Shown: positions 34,448 through 47,819 of the stretch, one piece after another
Layout of the letters: the number at the start of each line of letters is the position of its first letter
Position numbering within the stretch: the stretch's first letter is position 1
NCBI RefSeq assembly: GCF_013426205.1
Contig: NC_089422.1
Span: forward strand, 8,025,001 to 8,089,000
Length of the DNA stretch: 64,000 nucleotides
DNA from: Metarhizium brunneum
Taxonomy: Eukaryota > Ascomycota > Sordariomycetes > Hypocreales > Clavicipitaceae
Reading direction: 5' to 3'
Notes under the pieces: model-generated
The model's input: only the letters and a program-made list of their open reading frames with translations
What the model was told of the DNA's origin: nothing
Database searches by the model: none
Position numbers and translations under genes: made by a program

Positions 34448-35377
34448 TTACATCAACACGCAGCATCTGTTTTGGTTTCTGGCTTGCTCTACGCCCGCCA
34501 AATTAGCACTCCTGAATTCATTTATACAGCCAAAGGGTGAGACGTACTGTAAAAGCCCTTGCTCATATCAGACAAGTCATTGCTCTTGTGGACCAATTCA
34601 TCGAGCTTTTCTTGTCTCCCCAACACACTCTCGATGGTTTGGTGCAGTACCTGTTTGGTGTCGTCCAGTTCCCTTTGAATCTGTCCGATTGTATCTATTT
34701 GAGCAGGGTCCTGGTACTGGGCGAGCTGTTGCTGGAGCTCTTTCTGGTACTCAGCGAGCTGATCCTTGATATTTGCCCGAGGGCTCGACGCAGTGAGGTC
34801 CTTCCATGAGCTGGCGGGGAACTTGGCGAGAAACTCGTTGACGACGTTGCCGAGAAGTTTGTGGGCTGCGAGGGAAGGGTATTGGGCGTCGGAGATGGCG
34901 ACACCGCACACACCCAATTTGTGGGAGTAGACGTGGAACACGAAATCTGGTTTCGAGTGAGCGGAAAGGTCTTGCGTCTTGGAAATTACTGCGGTGGCGG
35001 CGCGTGTTGGCCCATACCTTGAGCATCCTGCGCGACGGATTGCCGCTGGTTAGGCTTTGCCTTTTCTGCCAATTGCTTCGCGAAGAAGGTCATGAATTGG
35101 GCATAACTGAGCAGGGCCTGTTAGAAAACTTCGGTTTCGTTGACGGTCAATGGGGCATCAAGGCAAAGCGGGCGGGACGAACTTGTTTCTGGTCAGCAAA
35201 CCATACGAGCTGACGTCCTTGACCACCGCAAGTTCCTGTGAGGGCTCCCTGTTCTTGGGATCTATGCCTTCCCTGGTGTCGTAGCTGATGATCTGTAGAC
35301 TAAGCGTGAGTATTTGCGCCGGTGGAAGGTTGGGCGATGGGTGTAAATAGCCTTACGCCGATGTAGGACAGCTTCAT
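34448..35377 (-). CDS. ykt6: R-SNARE Ykt6
   Basis: Ykt6 is a lipidated SNARE used in Golgi, vacuole, endosome and autophagosome fusion. The protein starts MKLSYIG (35377-35357), continues IISYDTREGIDPKN from 35292 and shows the longin domain (YAQFMTFFAKQLAEK, FVFHVYSHKLGVCGVAISD). The SNARE motif is IDTIGQIQRELDDTKQVLHQ, TIESVLGRQEKLDELVHKS, with the central arginine of R-SNAREs. The last exon (34488-34448) was found by splicing after MSKGFY; it encodes KQARNQNRCCVLM, restoring the CCxxM signal for palmitoylation and farnesylation. Without that exon the frame would run on into unrelated sequence. The gene is divergent from slh1. Confidence 0.95.
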
Positions 35378-36146
35378 GGCGGTGGTTAAAGTTCGGGTTC
35401 GGGCTCCGGGTTTTGAGTCTGCGAGCTGGATCGAAGGTACGAATGGGCGGTGATAGTGCGGCGAGGTTGAAAGAATAAACGAGGTGCACACTGCGACGTT
35501 GAGGTGAAGTGAGGCCAGGGAGATGGACGACGTGGATGGATGGGAGATGGGAGGGGTCCAGAGTCTCGAGCTGAGCGTTCCAGCGTTGCAGCGCTTAGTG
35601 GTTCACCCAGTGCTGGCACTGGCACTGGGTTGACTGACCAGGCGGTCGGATCTTGCAGCGACCAGTGGACGAGGCAGCTTAAGCACTTACTTAAGGAGGA
35701 GCAATTTGATGGCACCGGGGACAAAGAAACACTGGGCTCGAGCGCTCAGGCACCGGGTTAACTCTAGTGACCGCCAGTCCAGATGTCACATGTGTCCAGG
35801 CGTCTGGTGGGAAGACGTGCGAGCTTGATAATGGCACGGTGTTGTTGACTGGCAGGAGGTGGCACTCGAGGTGGGGCTCGAAGCAGCTTTGGCTGACATC
35901 TTTGGTAGATCTGGTGGAGGAACGGTGTGACTCTTCAATGCTCCAGAGGGGCATCATTGATGCTTAATATTCTTTGCGCACAAAATAGAGCGGCAACGGA
36001 GATCTGGAATTCGCAATCCTCTTTCTTTCCTCTTTTTCTCTGCTTGAGCCAATTGCCTTTTCAATGCTCGTCTGTTTTAACCTGCTGCTACCGCTCTCCC
36101 TTTTTTTCTTCACGACGGCATCATCGGAGTTGCACCATCTCGTAAT
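35378..36146. promoter_or_regulatory. Divergent intergenic region ykt6/slh1
   Basis: These 770 nt hold both promoters. A strong pyrimidine-rich tract at 36017-36113 leads into the slh1 start. No known motif was assigned. Confidence 0.55.
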
Positions 36147-39100
36147 ATGGCGTCTCCGGACTTAGTTGCCGCCGAAGCAGAGTGGAGGGAGCAATTTGCA
36201 GCAATGCAAACTGCCCTCGCCAATCTCAAGCTTCCCACGCTATCCAAAGCTGAAAAGAGCTATCCCGATGACGATGACGACCTGGAAGGATTCTCATCTG
36301 GAAATGACGACCACGACGTGTGGGACTTTATATCGGACACCGAACAAGACGAATATAGCAGCGACCTTGTTGACGTTGATGTTGACGGAGTTGGCGCCGC
36401 AGAGCCAGAAAGCGCCCTGCATTGGTTTTTAGATGCATCAGCCGGAATTGCCGCCAACAACAATCTCTCTCCAGATGTCTTCCAAAACCAGATTATGAGC
36501 GTTCTGGGTTCTGGTGAGCCAGACTATGAGCTTCAGTCACACCTAACCGACTTGGTTGGATTCGATCATCTCGATTTTGTCATTGATGTACTGTCCAAGA
36601 AGGACGTTCTTGTGGCTGAGTCGAAAGGCCGCGACGAGAAGCATCCCACTTCACGTCGGTTGTTGAACAAGTCTGAGAGGGAGGCTGCTCTAAAACGCCA
36701 GGATTTTGAGCACAAGAGTGCTTCACTATCTCCTGCCTCCAAGAAGGAACCACACTATCCGCATGTATACAGATCGTACCAGGCTGGAAACACTCTGAGC
36801 TTTGCTGGCAAAAAGTATGGCCTGCCTGTTGGAAGTGAACGTCTCCAGTTTGAAAAGTATGAAGAGTACTTTGTCCCAGCGGGTCGGAAAGGCACCCTTG
36901 GCCCCGGAGAAAAGCTGGTGGCTATCTCAGACCTTGATGGCCTGTGTCGGAATACCTTCAAGGGCTACAAGGCGCTCAACCGTATGCAGAGCCTTGTATT
37001 TCCCGTAGGATATAAAACGAATGAGAACATGCTTATTTGTGCCCCTACTGGTGCCGTAAGTCGATACCAATCTAACAGCATTTCCCGTATAATACACTCA
37101 GTCACCACTAACAACAATCATAGGGCAAAACTGATGCGGCCATGTTGACGATTTTGCATACGATTGGCCAGCATGTCTACCCTAATCCCATCGAGAATCC
37201 CGAGGCGACCGAGTTCGCTGTGGACATTGATGACTTCAAAATTGTCTACGTGGCCCCCATGAAAGCCTTGGCCGCTGAAGTTACTGAAAAGCTGGGCAAG
37301 CGACTTGCCTGGCTAGGTATCAAGTGCCGCGAGTACACTGGTGATATGCAGCTGACAAAATCGGAAATTGTCCAAACCCAGATCATTGTCACTACCCCAG
37401 AAAAGTGGGATGTTGTTACGAGAAAGGGTACTGGAGACACAGAGCTGGTCCAAAAAGTGCGCCTTCTTATTATTGATGAAGTCCACATGTTGCATGATGA
37501 GCGTGGCGCGGTTCTAGAATCCCTTGTTGCCCGTACTGAACGGCAGGTAGAGAGCACACAGTCTCTTATCCGAGTCATCGGACTCAGTGCTACCCTCCCC
37601 AACTACGTTGATGTAGCCGACTTTTTGAAGGTCAACAAGTACGCTGGACTGTTCTACTTTGATGCCTCGTTTCGTCCTGTACCTCTTGAGCAGCACTTTA
37701 TTGGCGTCAAGGGCAAGGCAGGGTCGAAGCAATCCAAAGAGAACTTGGACAATATTGCCTTTGACAAAGTCAAGGAGATGCTGGAGAGAGACCACCAAGT
37801 TATGGTGTTTGTGCACTCACGGCGAGATACCATGGTCACTGCGAGAATGCTTCACCAGAAGGCAATCGAGCAATTTTGTATGGATCTTTTTGATCCCAGT
37901 GGACATCCCAAATACGATCAAGCCTCCCGCGATATGAAATCATCTCGGGCCAAGGATATTCGTGACCTTCTCTCCAAAGGAATTGGAATCCACCATGCCG
38001 GCATGGCTAGAGCGGACAGGAATCTGATGGAGCGACTCTTTGGAGAGGGTGTTTTGAAAGTGCTCTGCTGTACTGCTACACTAGCATGGGGTGTGAACTT
38101 GCCCGCTGCTGCTGTGGTCATCAAAGGTACACAGGTTTACAGTGCTTCGGATGGTAAATTTGTCGACCTCGGAATCCTAGATGTGTTGCAAATATTCGGT
38201 CGAGCCGGACGTCCCCAGTTCGAAGATACTGGCATCGGTATGATTTGTACCACCCAAGACAAGCTTCAACATTACTTGACTGCTATTACCGAGCAGCAGC
38301 CGATTGAGTCCAAGTTTTCAACCAAGCTCGTCGACAACCTCAATGCTGAAATTGCCCTGGGAACAGTAACTTCCATCCAGGATGCTGTCCAATGGATAGG
38401 ATACTCGTATCTTTTCGTCCGAATGCAAAGGAGTCCAACCGCGTACGGCATTGAGTGGGCTGAAATTCGTGATGATCCGACTCTGGTGCAGAGACGACGC
38501 CAATTAGCCATCCAAGCTGCAAGAACTCTACAGCAGTGCCAGATGATCATTTTCAATGAGAGGACAGAAGAGCTTCGCAGCAAGGATATAGGCAGAATTG
38601 CTAGCCAGTATTACATCCTTCATACTAGCATTCAGGTATTCAACACTATGATGCAGCCGCATGCTACTGAGGCCGACATTCTCAAGATGATTAGTATGAG
38701 TGGAGAGTTCGATAATGTGCAGTCGAGAGACACTGAAGCCAAGGAGTTAACACATCTTAAGAATGATGTTGTGCCTTGTGATGTGGACGGTGGCATTGAT
38801 ACGCCACAGTCCAAAACCAACATCTTGTTGCAATCGTACATCTCTAGACAACAGCCTGAGGATTTTGCATTGTCCAATGACATGAATTACGTAGCTCAGC
38901 AGTCTGGCCGCATCTGCCGAGCTTTGTTCATGTTGGCCCTGAACAGGAGATGGGGCCACCAATGTCTAGTTCTGCTGACGTTGTCCAAGTCGATTGAGAA
39001 GAGGATCTGGCCTTTTCAGCATCCACTTCATCAATTCGATTTACCCAAACCTGTCTTGAATCAGTTGGATGCAAAGGAAAACCTGACTATGGAGACAATG

Positions 39101-42100
39101 AAGGAAATGGAACCTGCTGAGATCGGAGGCTTGGTTCACAATCACAGCGCCGGAAAGACCATTTCCCGATTTCTCAATCACTTTCCCACGGTTCACGTGG
39201 AGGCTGAAATTGCGCCATTGAACCGGGATGTACTTCGAATAAAATTGTACGTTATCCCGGATTTCTCGTGGAAGGACCAGATACACGGAACATCTGAATC
39301 GTTCTATATCTGGGTTGAGAACTCTGACACCTCAGAGATTTATCATCACGAATTCTTTATTCTTAACAGGAGGAAGCTTCATGACGAACACGAGCTTAAC
39401 TTTACAATTCCTTTGTCTGACCCTCTACCAACGCAGATTTATGTTCGAGCAGTATCTGATAGATGGCTTGGTGCGGAGACGGTCACTCCGGTGTCTTTTC
39501 AACATCTCATTAGGCCAGACACTGAAAGTGTTTACACTGATCTTCTTAACTTGCAGCCGCTGCCTATTTCAGCCCTGAAGAACCCCGGCTTAGAAGAGAT
39601 TTACGCACAGCGTTTTCAATTCTTCAACCCCATGCAGACACAGATTTTCCACACCCTGTATCATACACCAGCCAATGTTCTCCTCGGGTCTCCAACAGGG
39701 AGTGGGAAGACTGTGGCAGCAGAGCTCGCTATGTGGTGGGCTTTCCGGGAACGACCTAAATCCAAAGTGGTGTATATTGCCCCTATGAAAGCGCTGGTTC
39801 GTGAACGAGTCAAGGACTGGGGAAAGAGGCTTGCCCAACCATTGGGACTCAAAATCGTCGAGTTGACTGGTGATAATACTCCAGACACAAGAACCATCAA
39901 GGATGCGGACATCATCATCACCACCCCTGAGAAGTGGGACGGTATTTCGCGTTCCTGGCAAACAAGAGGATACGTCAGACAGGTTTCTTTGGTAATTATC
40001 GACGAGATACACTTGCTTGCTGGAGACCGTGGCCCTATTTTGGAAATCATCGTATCTCGTAGGTTCTAGGCTCTTCATTCCCCGTCATGTATACAATCCT
40101 TGCTGATATTGACTAGGCATGAACTATATTTCATCCTCGACTAAGAACAAAGTCCGACTTCTTGGCATGTCCACAGCCTGCGCCAATGCTACCGATCTAG
40201 GTAGCTGGCTGGGGGTGAAGGAAGGCCTGTTTAACTTTAAGCACTCTGTTCGTCCCGTACCACTTGAGTTGTACATTGATGGTTTCCCTGAAATCCGCGG
40301 TTTCTGTCCCTTGATGCAGTCCATGAATCGCCCGACGTTTCTAGCTATCAAAAACCACAGCCCAGACAAGCCCGTTATTGTCTTCGTTGCTTCCCGACGA
40401 CAGACGCGTCTCACGGCCAAGGACCTTATCAACTTTTGCGGCATGGAAGATAACCCCCGGCGGTTCTTACGCATGGACGAAGAAGATCTACAGCTGAACC
40501 TTGCCCGTGTCAAGGATGATGCCCTCAAAGAAGCCATCAATTTCGGCATTGGTCTCCATCATGCCGGCCTGGTCGAGTCAGATCGCCAACTATCCGAAGA
40601 GCTTTTTCTGAATAACAAAATCCAAATTCTTGTGGCAACTAGTACCCTAGCTTGGGGCGTCAACTTGCCAGCCCACTTAGTCGTTGTGAAAGGCACTCAG
40701 TTCTACGATGCTAAAATAGAAGCATACAGAGATATGGATCTCACAGACGTTCTCCAAATGCTTGGTCGAGCCGGCCGTCCTCAATTCGACAACTCTGGTG
40801 TGGCGAGAATATTCACCCAAGACTCAAAAAAAGATTTCTACAAACACTTCCTGCACACTGGTTTCCCTGTCGAATCTTCACTCCATACTGTGCTTGATAA
40901 CCATCTTTGTGCTGAAGTTTCCGCCGAGACAATTGTCACAAAACAAGATGCGCTGGATTACTTGACTTGGACGTTCTTCTTTCGTCGACTACACAAGAAC
41001 CCATCCTACTATGGGTTGGAGCTCTCCGCTGAGGAGCACTCTACCATTGCTGCACAGCAACTTGCAAACGAATACATGATCGAAATGGTCAACAAATCTC
41101 TCGGGGAACTTGCAGAGTCCAAATGCGTCGAGGTGTTTCCTAACGGAGACGTAGATCCTACAGCTCTTGGCAAGATCATGAGCTACTACTATCTCTCACA
41201 CAAGACGATCAGGCATCTAGTGAAGCATGCAAAAGCGCAGGCTTCCTTCCTCGATGTCTTATCGTGGATGTCCCGAGCCATCGAATACGATGAGTTACCT
41301 GTTCGCCATAACGAAGATCTCATCAACGACACCCTATCTGCAAATCTTCCATATCCTGGCCACGCATTTGGTTTACCCATGTGGGATCCACATGTCAAAG
41401 CCTTCCTGCTACTCCAAGCGCACATGTCGAGAATTGAACTCCCGATCACGGATTACGTGGGCGACCAAACATCTGTCCTCGACCAAGCCATCCGTATTAT
41501 TCAAGCTTCTATCGATGTCCTCACAGAATTGGGCTATCTATCATCTTGCTTGCGAATGATCAGCCTCCTACAATGCATCAAATCCGCTCGCTGGCCGACG
41601 GACCCCGTTGTATCTATACTCCCTGGTGTTGAGCCCGAATCCACCAAGGACAACACGCCACTCAGCAAACTGAGCGTACTTAAACCGAATGAAGTCAATC
41701 AGCTGTCAAAGAAACTCGGACTCAAATCGGCACAACAACTGTCCCGCGTGGCTCGTGCCGTGTCCTTCCTTCCCAATGTGTCTGTTTCAACATCAGACGT
41801 TACGGCCTTGTCTGTGACCGTGAATATTAAGCGCATAAACGCTCTAGTCGACAGAGGGGCACGTATATATGCTCCAAAGTTCCCCAAACCTCAGACAGAA
41901 GGATGGTTCGTCCTCGTTGGGGATATCACGCGGGATGAGGTCATTGCAGTGAAGAGAGCGACGTGGGCTGCGCCGGGAGCAAAGTCTCTGGGACAAAGCA
42001 GTACGCCTTCGGTGAAAACTGTGATCAAGTTACCAGAAGCGGTGGGCGGACAGGCCAGGAAGGTGGATATATTGGTTGTGAGTGATGGGTATGTTGGCTT

Positions 42101-42182
42101 GGAGTATAAAATTAAGGGGGTGGATATTCCAGGCGTGCCTATGGTGGATGATGCTATTGGCTCGAAGAAGGGGAATGCGTAA
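36147..42182 (+). CDS. slh1: Slh1/ASCC3-type Ski2-like RNA helicase (ribosome quality control trigger)
   Basis: Slh1 is the ATPase of the RQC-trigger complex that splits collided ribosomes. Three exons (36147-37055, 37124-40058, 40117-42182) join to 1969 residues, matching the family length. The first helicase cassette has APTGAGKTDAA (spanning intron 1), APMKALAAEV, TTPEKWD, a DEVH box and LSATLPN, followed by a Sec63 domain. The second has SPTGSGKTVAAELAMWW, APMKALVRER, a DEIH box, LLGMSTACAN and LAWGVNLPAH, then a second Sec63 domain. Both ATPase sites look intact, which favours Slh1/ASCC3 over Brr2, whose second cassette is degenerate. The acidic N-terminal region (YPDDDDDLEGF) precedes the first cassette. 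Confidence 0.95.
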
Positions 42183-42835
42183 AGCACTGCGAGGGGAAGG
42201 ATTCTCATTTGCCAACTGCCGACGCATGAGAGCTGGCAGAAACTCATGTCGCATTCTAGTACAGATGTAACGAATCATGTGCTTCATGGTTGATCGAAGG
42301 ACAAAATCTTGCGATTTGAGTGAGCCCTCTGGCTCCTATATATGGAAATAGAACATGTGCCGATTTCACAGACACCAATGAATAGACATGGTCCAAAGCT
42401 AGAAGCATCGAATATCAGAGGTCATCCAACGCTATGCATGAGGACGATCAGGGAGCGAGGTGTAGCTATGCAACATGTAAACCGCGCTAAAGGTTTTAGA
42501 CCAGCAAATAAGAACAAAAAAAGCACCAAGCCCACGCGCAAGACGAAGCGTAAATAAAAGTAGCCGCCGGGAAACCAATCAAAGCAAGACAAAAGAGAAA
42601 GAGAGAAAAAGAGAGAGAGACTCGTAGCTAGTGCAACACCTAAAGTGGACTGATGAGCCCAAAACAATACACCAAAGGGAAAAGGGTATCTTTAGCAGTT
42701 CCCTCCAGGCCCAACCCGAATACTTGGTTCCATTCCGTAATACTCCCCTTCCCACCCGTTTTATCCAAGCAGATATATCCCTAGCCTGGCCCTACCACGC
42801 CAGCTTCGACTTTCCCCCATCGCGACGTATTTGTC
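42183..42835. other. Convergent 3' intergenic region, slh1/Rab
   Basis: The 3' sides of two converging genes. A purine-rich GAGA-type tract lies at 42590-42621. No gene is seen. Confidence 0.6.
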
Positions 42836-43896
42836 TCAGCAGCATCTGCGACTGCCCTTTGATGCGCCATCGGGCTCATTCTGCTCCTGGGCCGTGGCGC
42901 CCGTCCGGTCAACCGTTACAGCTGGAGAAAAGGCAGGCGAAAACAACCAGCTCCGCCTGTCGCGTCCTACACGGAAACTACCCCTCACGTTCATGCCGTC
43001 GAAATACCCGCCGTCCATGCCGGCCTCGTAGCCGGGGGTGCCCGGAGTGGCCGTCGCCAGCAAAAGGGCCTGCTGCATCTTGCGATTCTGCTCGACCAGC
43101 TTTCGGGCGACAACCCGGAAAACTTCCTCGACACCCTCTCCGCTCTCGGCGCTGATTTCGTGGCACGCGTCCCAGCCAACCTCCTGGGCCCAGAAGCCCG
43201 AACTTCGCTTGGAGCTAGGCGTGCGCGGTTCCACGCTTGGCATGGAGCCGGGCGCGTTGAGCGGCGTGGCCGTCGGGGGTGGCGTGCTGCCCAGTCCGGG
43301 GGCCAGGTTCTCGGCAACGTAGGCGATGCAGCGCTCAAAGGGGACCTGCCTGGCGGACGGGTCCCGGGCGACAATGTCGGCCTTGGTGCCCACGACGTGC
43401 AAAACGACGTCGTTTGGCAGGTTGCGGCGCAGCTCGGTGAGCCAGACGCCCATTTCGGCAAAGGACTGCGCGTCGGTGATGCTGTAGCACAGGATGCAGG
43501 CGTTGGCGCCGCGATAGTATAAGCGCGATATGGACCTGAACCTTTCCTGGCCGGCTGTTGGGGAGGGAGGCCCGGTTAGCAAGCTTGCGGAGAACAATAG
43601 GACGGAGGCGTCAAAGACGGCCGGTGAATAGGTATAGGTACGGCGCCACTCGGGGCAAGGCCCAATGAAGAGTGAATGGGGAGTGAAGAAGGGCGGCACC
43701 AACCTGTGTCCCAGATTTGCAGGCGCACCATGGTGTCGGTGTCGGAGTCGACGACGCGCTTGGTCAGAAAGCTCGCGCCAACGGTGGACGTTATCTGCGA
43801 GGGGTTGAAGGCGCCCTTGCAGTACCGCATGACGAGGGAGGTCTTGCCCACGCCCTGGGCGCCGAGGACCACGATCTTGGCCTCGAGAGACGACAT
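42836..43896 (-). CDS. Rab-like small GTPase with long insertion and CC tail
   Basis: This is a Ras-superfamily switch for membrane traffic. Two exons (43896-43704 and 43554-42836) give 303 residues, well above the usual Rab length of about 200-220. G1 is GAQGVGKTS; the switch I region has STVGASFLTK, similar to Rab5/Rab22-type proteins; G3 WDTAGQERF spans the intron; and the RabF-like RSISRLYYRGA is present. The G4 motif reads TKAD rather than NKxD, and G5 reads SAE rather than SAK. Between G4 and G5 there is a Pro/Ser/Thr-rich insertion (from about STPPPTATPLNAPG to SKRSSGFW). The protein ends in RRCC, a double-cysteine geranylgeranylation signal. The exact Rab subfamily is not certain. Confidence 0.88.
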
Positions 43897-46689
43897 GGCG
43901 GGTGAGTCGTGAAGGTGATGTGGTTTTGAGTGAGGCTGTGGTGTCACTATGCTGCGGAATCCGAAAAATGGGTGAATTATTGCTGGTCAACTCGCTGGCT
44001 TGTCTAATTTGACAGTGAACCGCGTAAAACATGAAATCGTGATAACTGGTTACTAATCAAAAGGTGGGAGCGGCGTGATGGTGAGGCGCGACGAATGCGA
44101 CGACGACGACGACGACGCGCCGCGATAAATGCAGGCTTGAGCGCAGCAATGGGGGGAGGTTTGATTCCCCTTATCGCATTGTCACCGTTGGCTTCAGCGA
44201 AGGATGGGCGTGGGGACAGGGCGGGCAGAGGCCTGCACTCTCATGGTCGTGATGGGCTGACGATGTTGTTTGCGTCGGACGTTTGGTGTTTTCTTCAACA
44301 GGAAAGCCCAGACGGGGAGGGAAAAGGCAGAGGCAGAGGACAAGAGCAATCTCTGTCTCCTCTCCTGCACCTGCAAGGCGAGAATAAATCGTGCGGTTTG
44401 CGGGCAGGGCGTCGTTGCTCGGCGGTCAGCGATGAGATGAGATGCGATGCAATGCTATATGAGGATTGGAGAGACGACGGGTCAAGTCGAATGAGAATGA
44501 GGCCGCAGAGATGGCGCGAGGGAGTCACGGCGGGGTCGAAAGGGAGGGCGTCACGGCACCGTCACGTCACGCCTCAGAGGTCACGCCGCACCTTTAGGGC
44601 CGTCTGCCGCAGGCTAAGGAACCAGACTTGAAAGGATCGGACGAGACGATAAAACAGGTCTGGTTCGTGGTGGAAGGCTTGGGCCCGAGCTGCAGTTTAC
44701 GTGTGTTTTGCTTTCAATTGCCGCGGACATCACATATCGCATTGTCCCTCTGGCCGGCGCACTCCCACGTGCCACAGCGCGTCTCACCCGAAGCGGTACT
44801 GATCAATGATGGCAGTGGCTGTGCCGGGTGCCTGACGACACAAGAGCATAAAAAGCACAAAGTCCGCTAGTTCAAGGGTTCGGGTTAAGCACTATTGACA
44901 CCAAATAAATATGCAGCCCCATTGGGGATTTTATGCCTCGCCCCTGCGTGCAACTCTGAGATGTCGGCAACAGAGGAACTCTCGGCCATGGCGAATGCCA
45001 AAACACCAACCGGCGGCTCTCGCTGCAAGTCGACGTCATTGTACATGCTGCCATGGAACCGCCCATTCGCCAATCAGACAGGCCTGCCGGTCCATGTCCG
45101 ACTTGCACCGCTCTCGACGGCGTCTTTGTGCTGGTTAACCTGTAGGCCAGACCAGACCAGAACAAGGAAAACGAAAGAAAACTCGTCTTTGTGCTGGATG
45201 AAAAGAGGTCCGCACAACGAACTTGGCTGTCAAAGGCCTTGTATTTCATTCATTTTTCAAACCACCATGGTTGGTGTGTTCAAGGATGATGGAAATGCAG
45301 AGGCAGTGAAGTGAAATAGGCTATGGCGCTTGGAGTTGGCCCTATTTTCCCTTTGACTGAGGAATCTATACTCGATGGCTCAATATGTCGGTACTCGAAC
45401 GCATCTTGATCTTTATTTTTCGCTTCTATTCTTCTGCTTCCTCTTTCTTGCTAGGTGTAGTTTTGGGTCTCGTCGGGTCAACTACAGTGCATGCAGCTGT
45501 GTAGCTTCAAAATTGTGTAGATGATAGAGGCCTGCGAATACCAGAAGTATGGTGTGTCGTACGTGACTAAATAGCTTAGTATTGGGTCTGGTTGTTTTTT
45601 ACTCCATCTTGTTTCATTTTGCATTTGAATTTTCCTTTTTCTTCTTCTTTTTTTTTTCTCCTTCCCCTTTAGCGCCAAGTCTCTTTCCCCTTCAAGCAAA
45701 ACCGCAATGCACAAGACAACCATCGTATAATTGCTATGTAGCTGCACAACCAAAAGTGGAGGAACCTCTGCTCGTGCAGCGCGTCTTGGTCACAAGTTTT
45801 CACAACCAATATCCTGCAAACCGTGACAAACATCATGTACCACCACTGCTTGACCTATTGTCCGCCATCGGCTTGGGCACATTCATGAACAAACAAATCC
45901 ACATTCCATGGTTTCCATCGGCAACACAACGGCATTCGAAGCGCCCGCACAGCCGCCCGACCCATCAAAGGCCGTGTCAAAGCCAACAAAGCCCAGCCCA
46001 ACGAGTGGCTGCCGGCATCCCATCTTTGTCGCAGCTCTTCACAGCCACAGCCCTTGACGAGCGCTTGCGCAAACGGTGTGACGGTGTCAACAATCCCTGT
46101 CCTCTCGGGCGCTGAGAAGGCAGGCCAGCGACTCTGTTGATCCAACGAGATGCGCGGCAACGTCCCAGACTGGCCGACTGTGACGCAAGACCGGGGCTCT
46201 GCAAACCACCGCGTCAATCAGACAGACAAGTCTGGGTCGCTAATGTCTCCTTGTGTCTTGTCGATGCCCTCCTTTGGCCGACGTACCCTTGTTCAGGGTT
46301 TCTTCAACGGTCTGCAGGCTGCAGCACATGCCTGGGCGGTGCTTGTTTGCGCCCAGGGCCTCAATGCCGCCTTGGTTGGATGTCGGTGAATCAGCCCGGA
46401 CAACGACGGCCTTGTAAGAGGTGAATGATTCAAACAAGATGCACAGATTGAACAACATGTGCACTCTGATGGGGGGGTTTGTGGCCAAGGCCTATCAATG
46501 GCTGCCCACCCTTTTTGTGCACGCGAAGATGAGACGTCGTTTATAATGCCCGCCAAGTCGTTGCTTGCTTGCTTAGTATTGTATTTTGTCGTGTGTTGAA
46601 GTTTACCATCCGTTATTACCATTTACACTTTGATACAGGAGACAGCGTACGGAAAGAATAAGAAAAATCTCATATCGCAATACGCCACG
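43897..46689. other. Long divergent intergenic region, Rab/SUR7
   Basis: This 2.8-kb interval includes a (CGA)n tract near 44098-44117 and pyrimidine-rich sequence near 45610-45690. Frames such as 44095-44631 and 45582-46115 are low-complexity or featureless. No gene is supported. Confidence 0.5.
44098..44117. repeat. (CGA)n trinucleotide tract
   Basis: A run of CGA/GAC repeats is seen about 200 nt upstream of the Rab-like gene. It is the source of an Arg-rich artefact frame in this area. Confidence 0.8.
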
Positions 46690-47819
46690 ATGAAACCAGC
46701 AGTCGGCCGATTCTTGATCCTCCTCCCCGTCATCCTAGCCGTCATCAGCTTCATTCTGTCCATGCTGGCTCTATACGCAGGTCGCCAGCCAGGCTTTATG
46801 GAAGACTATGCCTTTGTCAGGGTAAGAAATTCCGCAAATGGCAGTACTCATCTTCGATTCTAACTTGGCATGTAGCTCAATACCTCCATGGTCGGACACA
46901 ACCTCTTCGATAAAGGCAAGAAGGACGACAAGAGTGGCGACAAGAAAGGCGGCGGTGGCATCCTAGGCGGCATCCTAGGCGGCATTGTTCCAGACGTCGA
47001 AATCCCAGGCGCCAACGTTCTGGGCGACGCCAAGGACTGGGTAGAGGACAAGACGGACGGTGTAAAGGGCAAACTCAATGACATCACCGGCACCATTGCA
47101 GACGAAATAGCCAAGAAGATTGGCATCAAGCAGTGGTACTCACTGCACATCATGGACTCGTGTGAGGGCTACTTCCAGCCGAATGCCACCGCGCCCGGTG
47201 CTGCGCTCAACGTGACCAACTGTACTTCGTCGAGCCCATCTCGTAAGTGCCCATCTATCCGTCGTGAAAGAGGGGGGTGATTACGAGGCAAAACAACGAG
47301 TCAAAAGCTGACCGCGAGATGCATATAGACCGCCTCAACCTGACGGATCTCTTGGACAAGGAACTTAGAGTTGGCCCTGCAAAGCTCAATCTCGCCGACA
47401 TCAAGTGGCCCAAGGGCATCCAAGACACGCTCGACGTGCTCAACAATGCCCTCCTCGGCCTGCTCATCATGTACTCCCTGGGCATAGGCTGCTGCGCCGC
47501 GTCGGCATTAGGCGGTCTCGCAGCCTTCTTCAAGCCCGACATGCGCATCCTCGCGCTGGTGAATTTCACCGTCGGCGGTTTGGCGTTCCTCAGCATCATC
47601 ATAGCCAGCATCATCGTCACTGTTGCCACAAACACCGGCGTCGAGGCCGTCAATAAAATCGGCAATCCGGTCGGACTGTACGCGAGCAGAGGCGAAAAGT
47701 TCTACAACCTAAGCTGGGTGACCACGGGATTCATGGGATTCGTCACCTTGTTCTGGATGGTCCGCTTCTGCATGGTGAGGCGGCAGAGGAGGCTCATGAC
47801 GGAAAAGACTTGGAGCTGA
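46690..47819 (+). CDS. SUR7/PalI family membrane protein
   Basis: These tetraspan proteins sit in plasma-membrane eisosome domains or act in pH sensing (PalI). Three exons (46690-46821, 46876-47242, 47329-47819) give 329 residues. The first hydrophobic segment follows MKPAVGRF (ILLPVILAVISFILSMLALYA). An extracellular loop contains a Gly-rich GGGGILGGILGGI stretch and then the family-type WYSLHIMDSCEGYF with later Cys residues. Three C-terminal membrane segments follow (LGLLIMYSLGIGCCAASAL, ILALVNFTVGGLAFLSIII, WVTTGFMGFVTLFWMVRF). The short cytosolic tail ends KTWS. This tail is much shorter than in typical PalI, which favours a SUR7-like role. Confidence 0.88.

Noticed and set aside
36147..42182. 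Assignment of the large helicase to Brr2 (U5 snRNP)
   Set aside because: The second cassette has intact GSGKT and DEIH motifs and the length is about 1970 residues, which fits Slh1/ASCC3 better.
44095..44631. Plus-strand frame of 178 codons upstream of the Rab-like gene
   Set aside because: It begins in a (CGA)n tract, giving an Arg-rich artefact, and shows no recognisable features.
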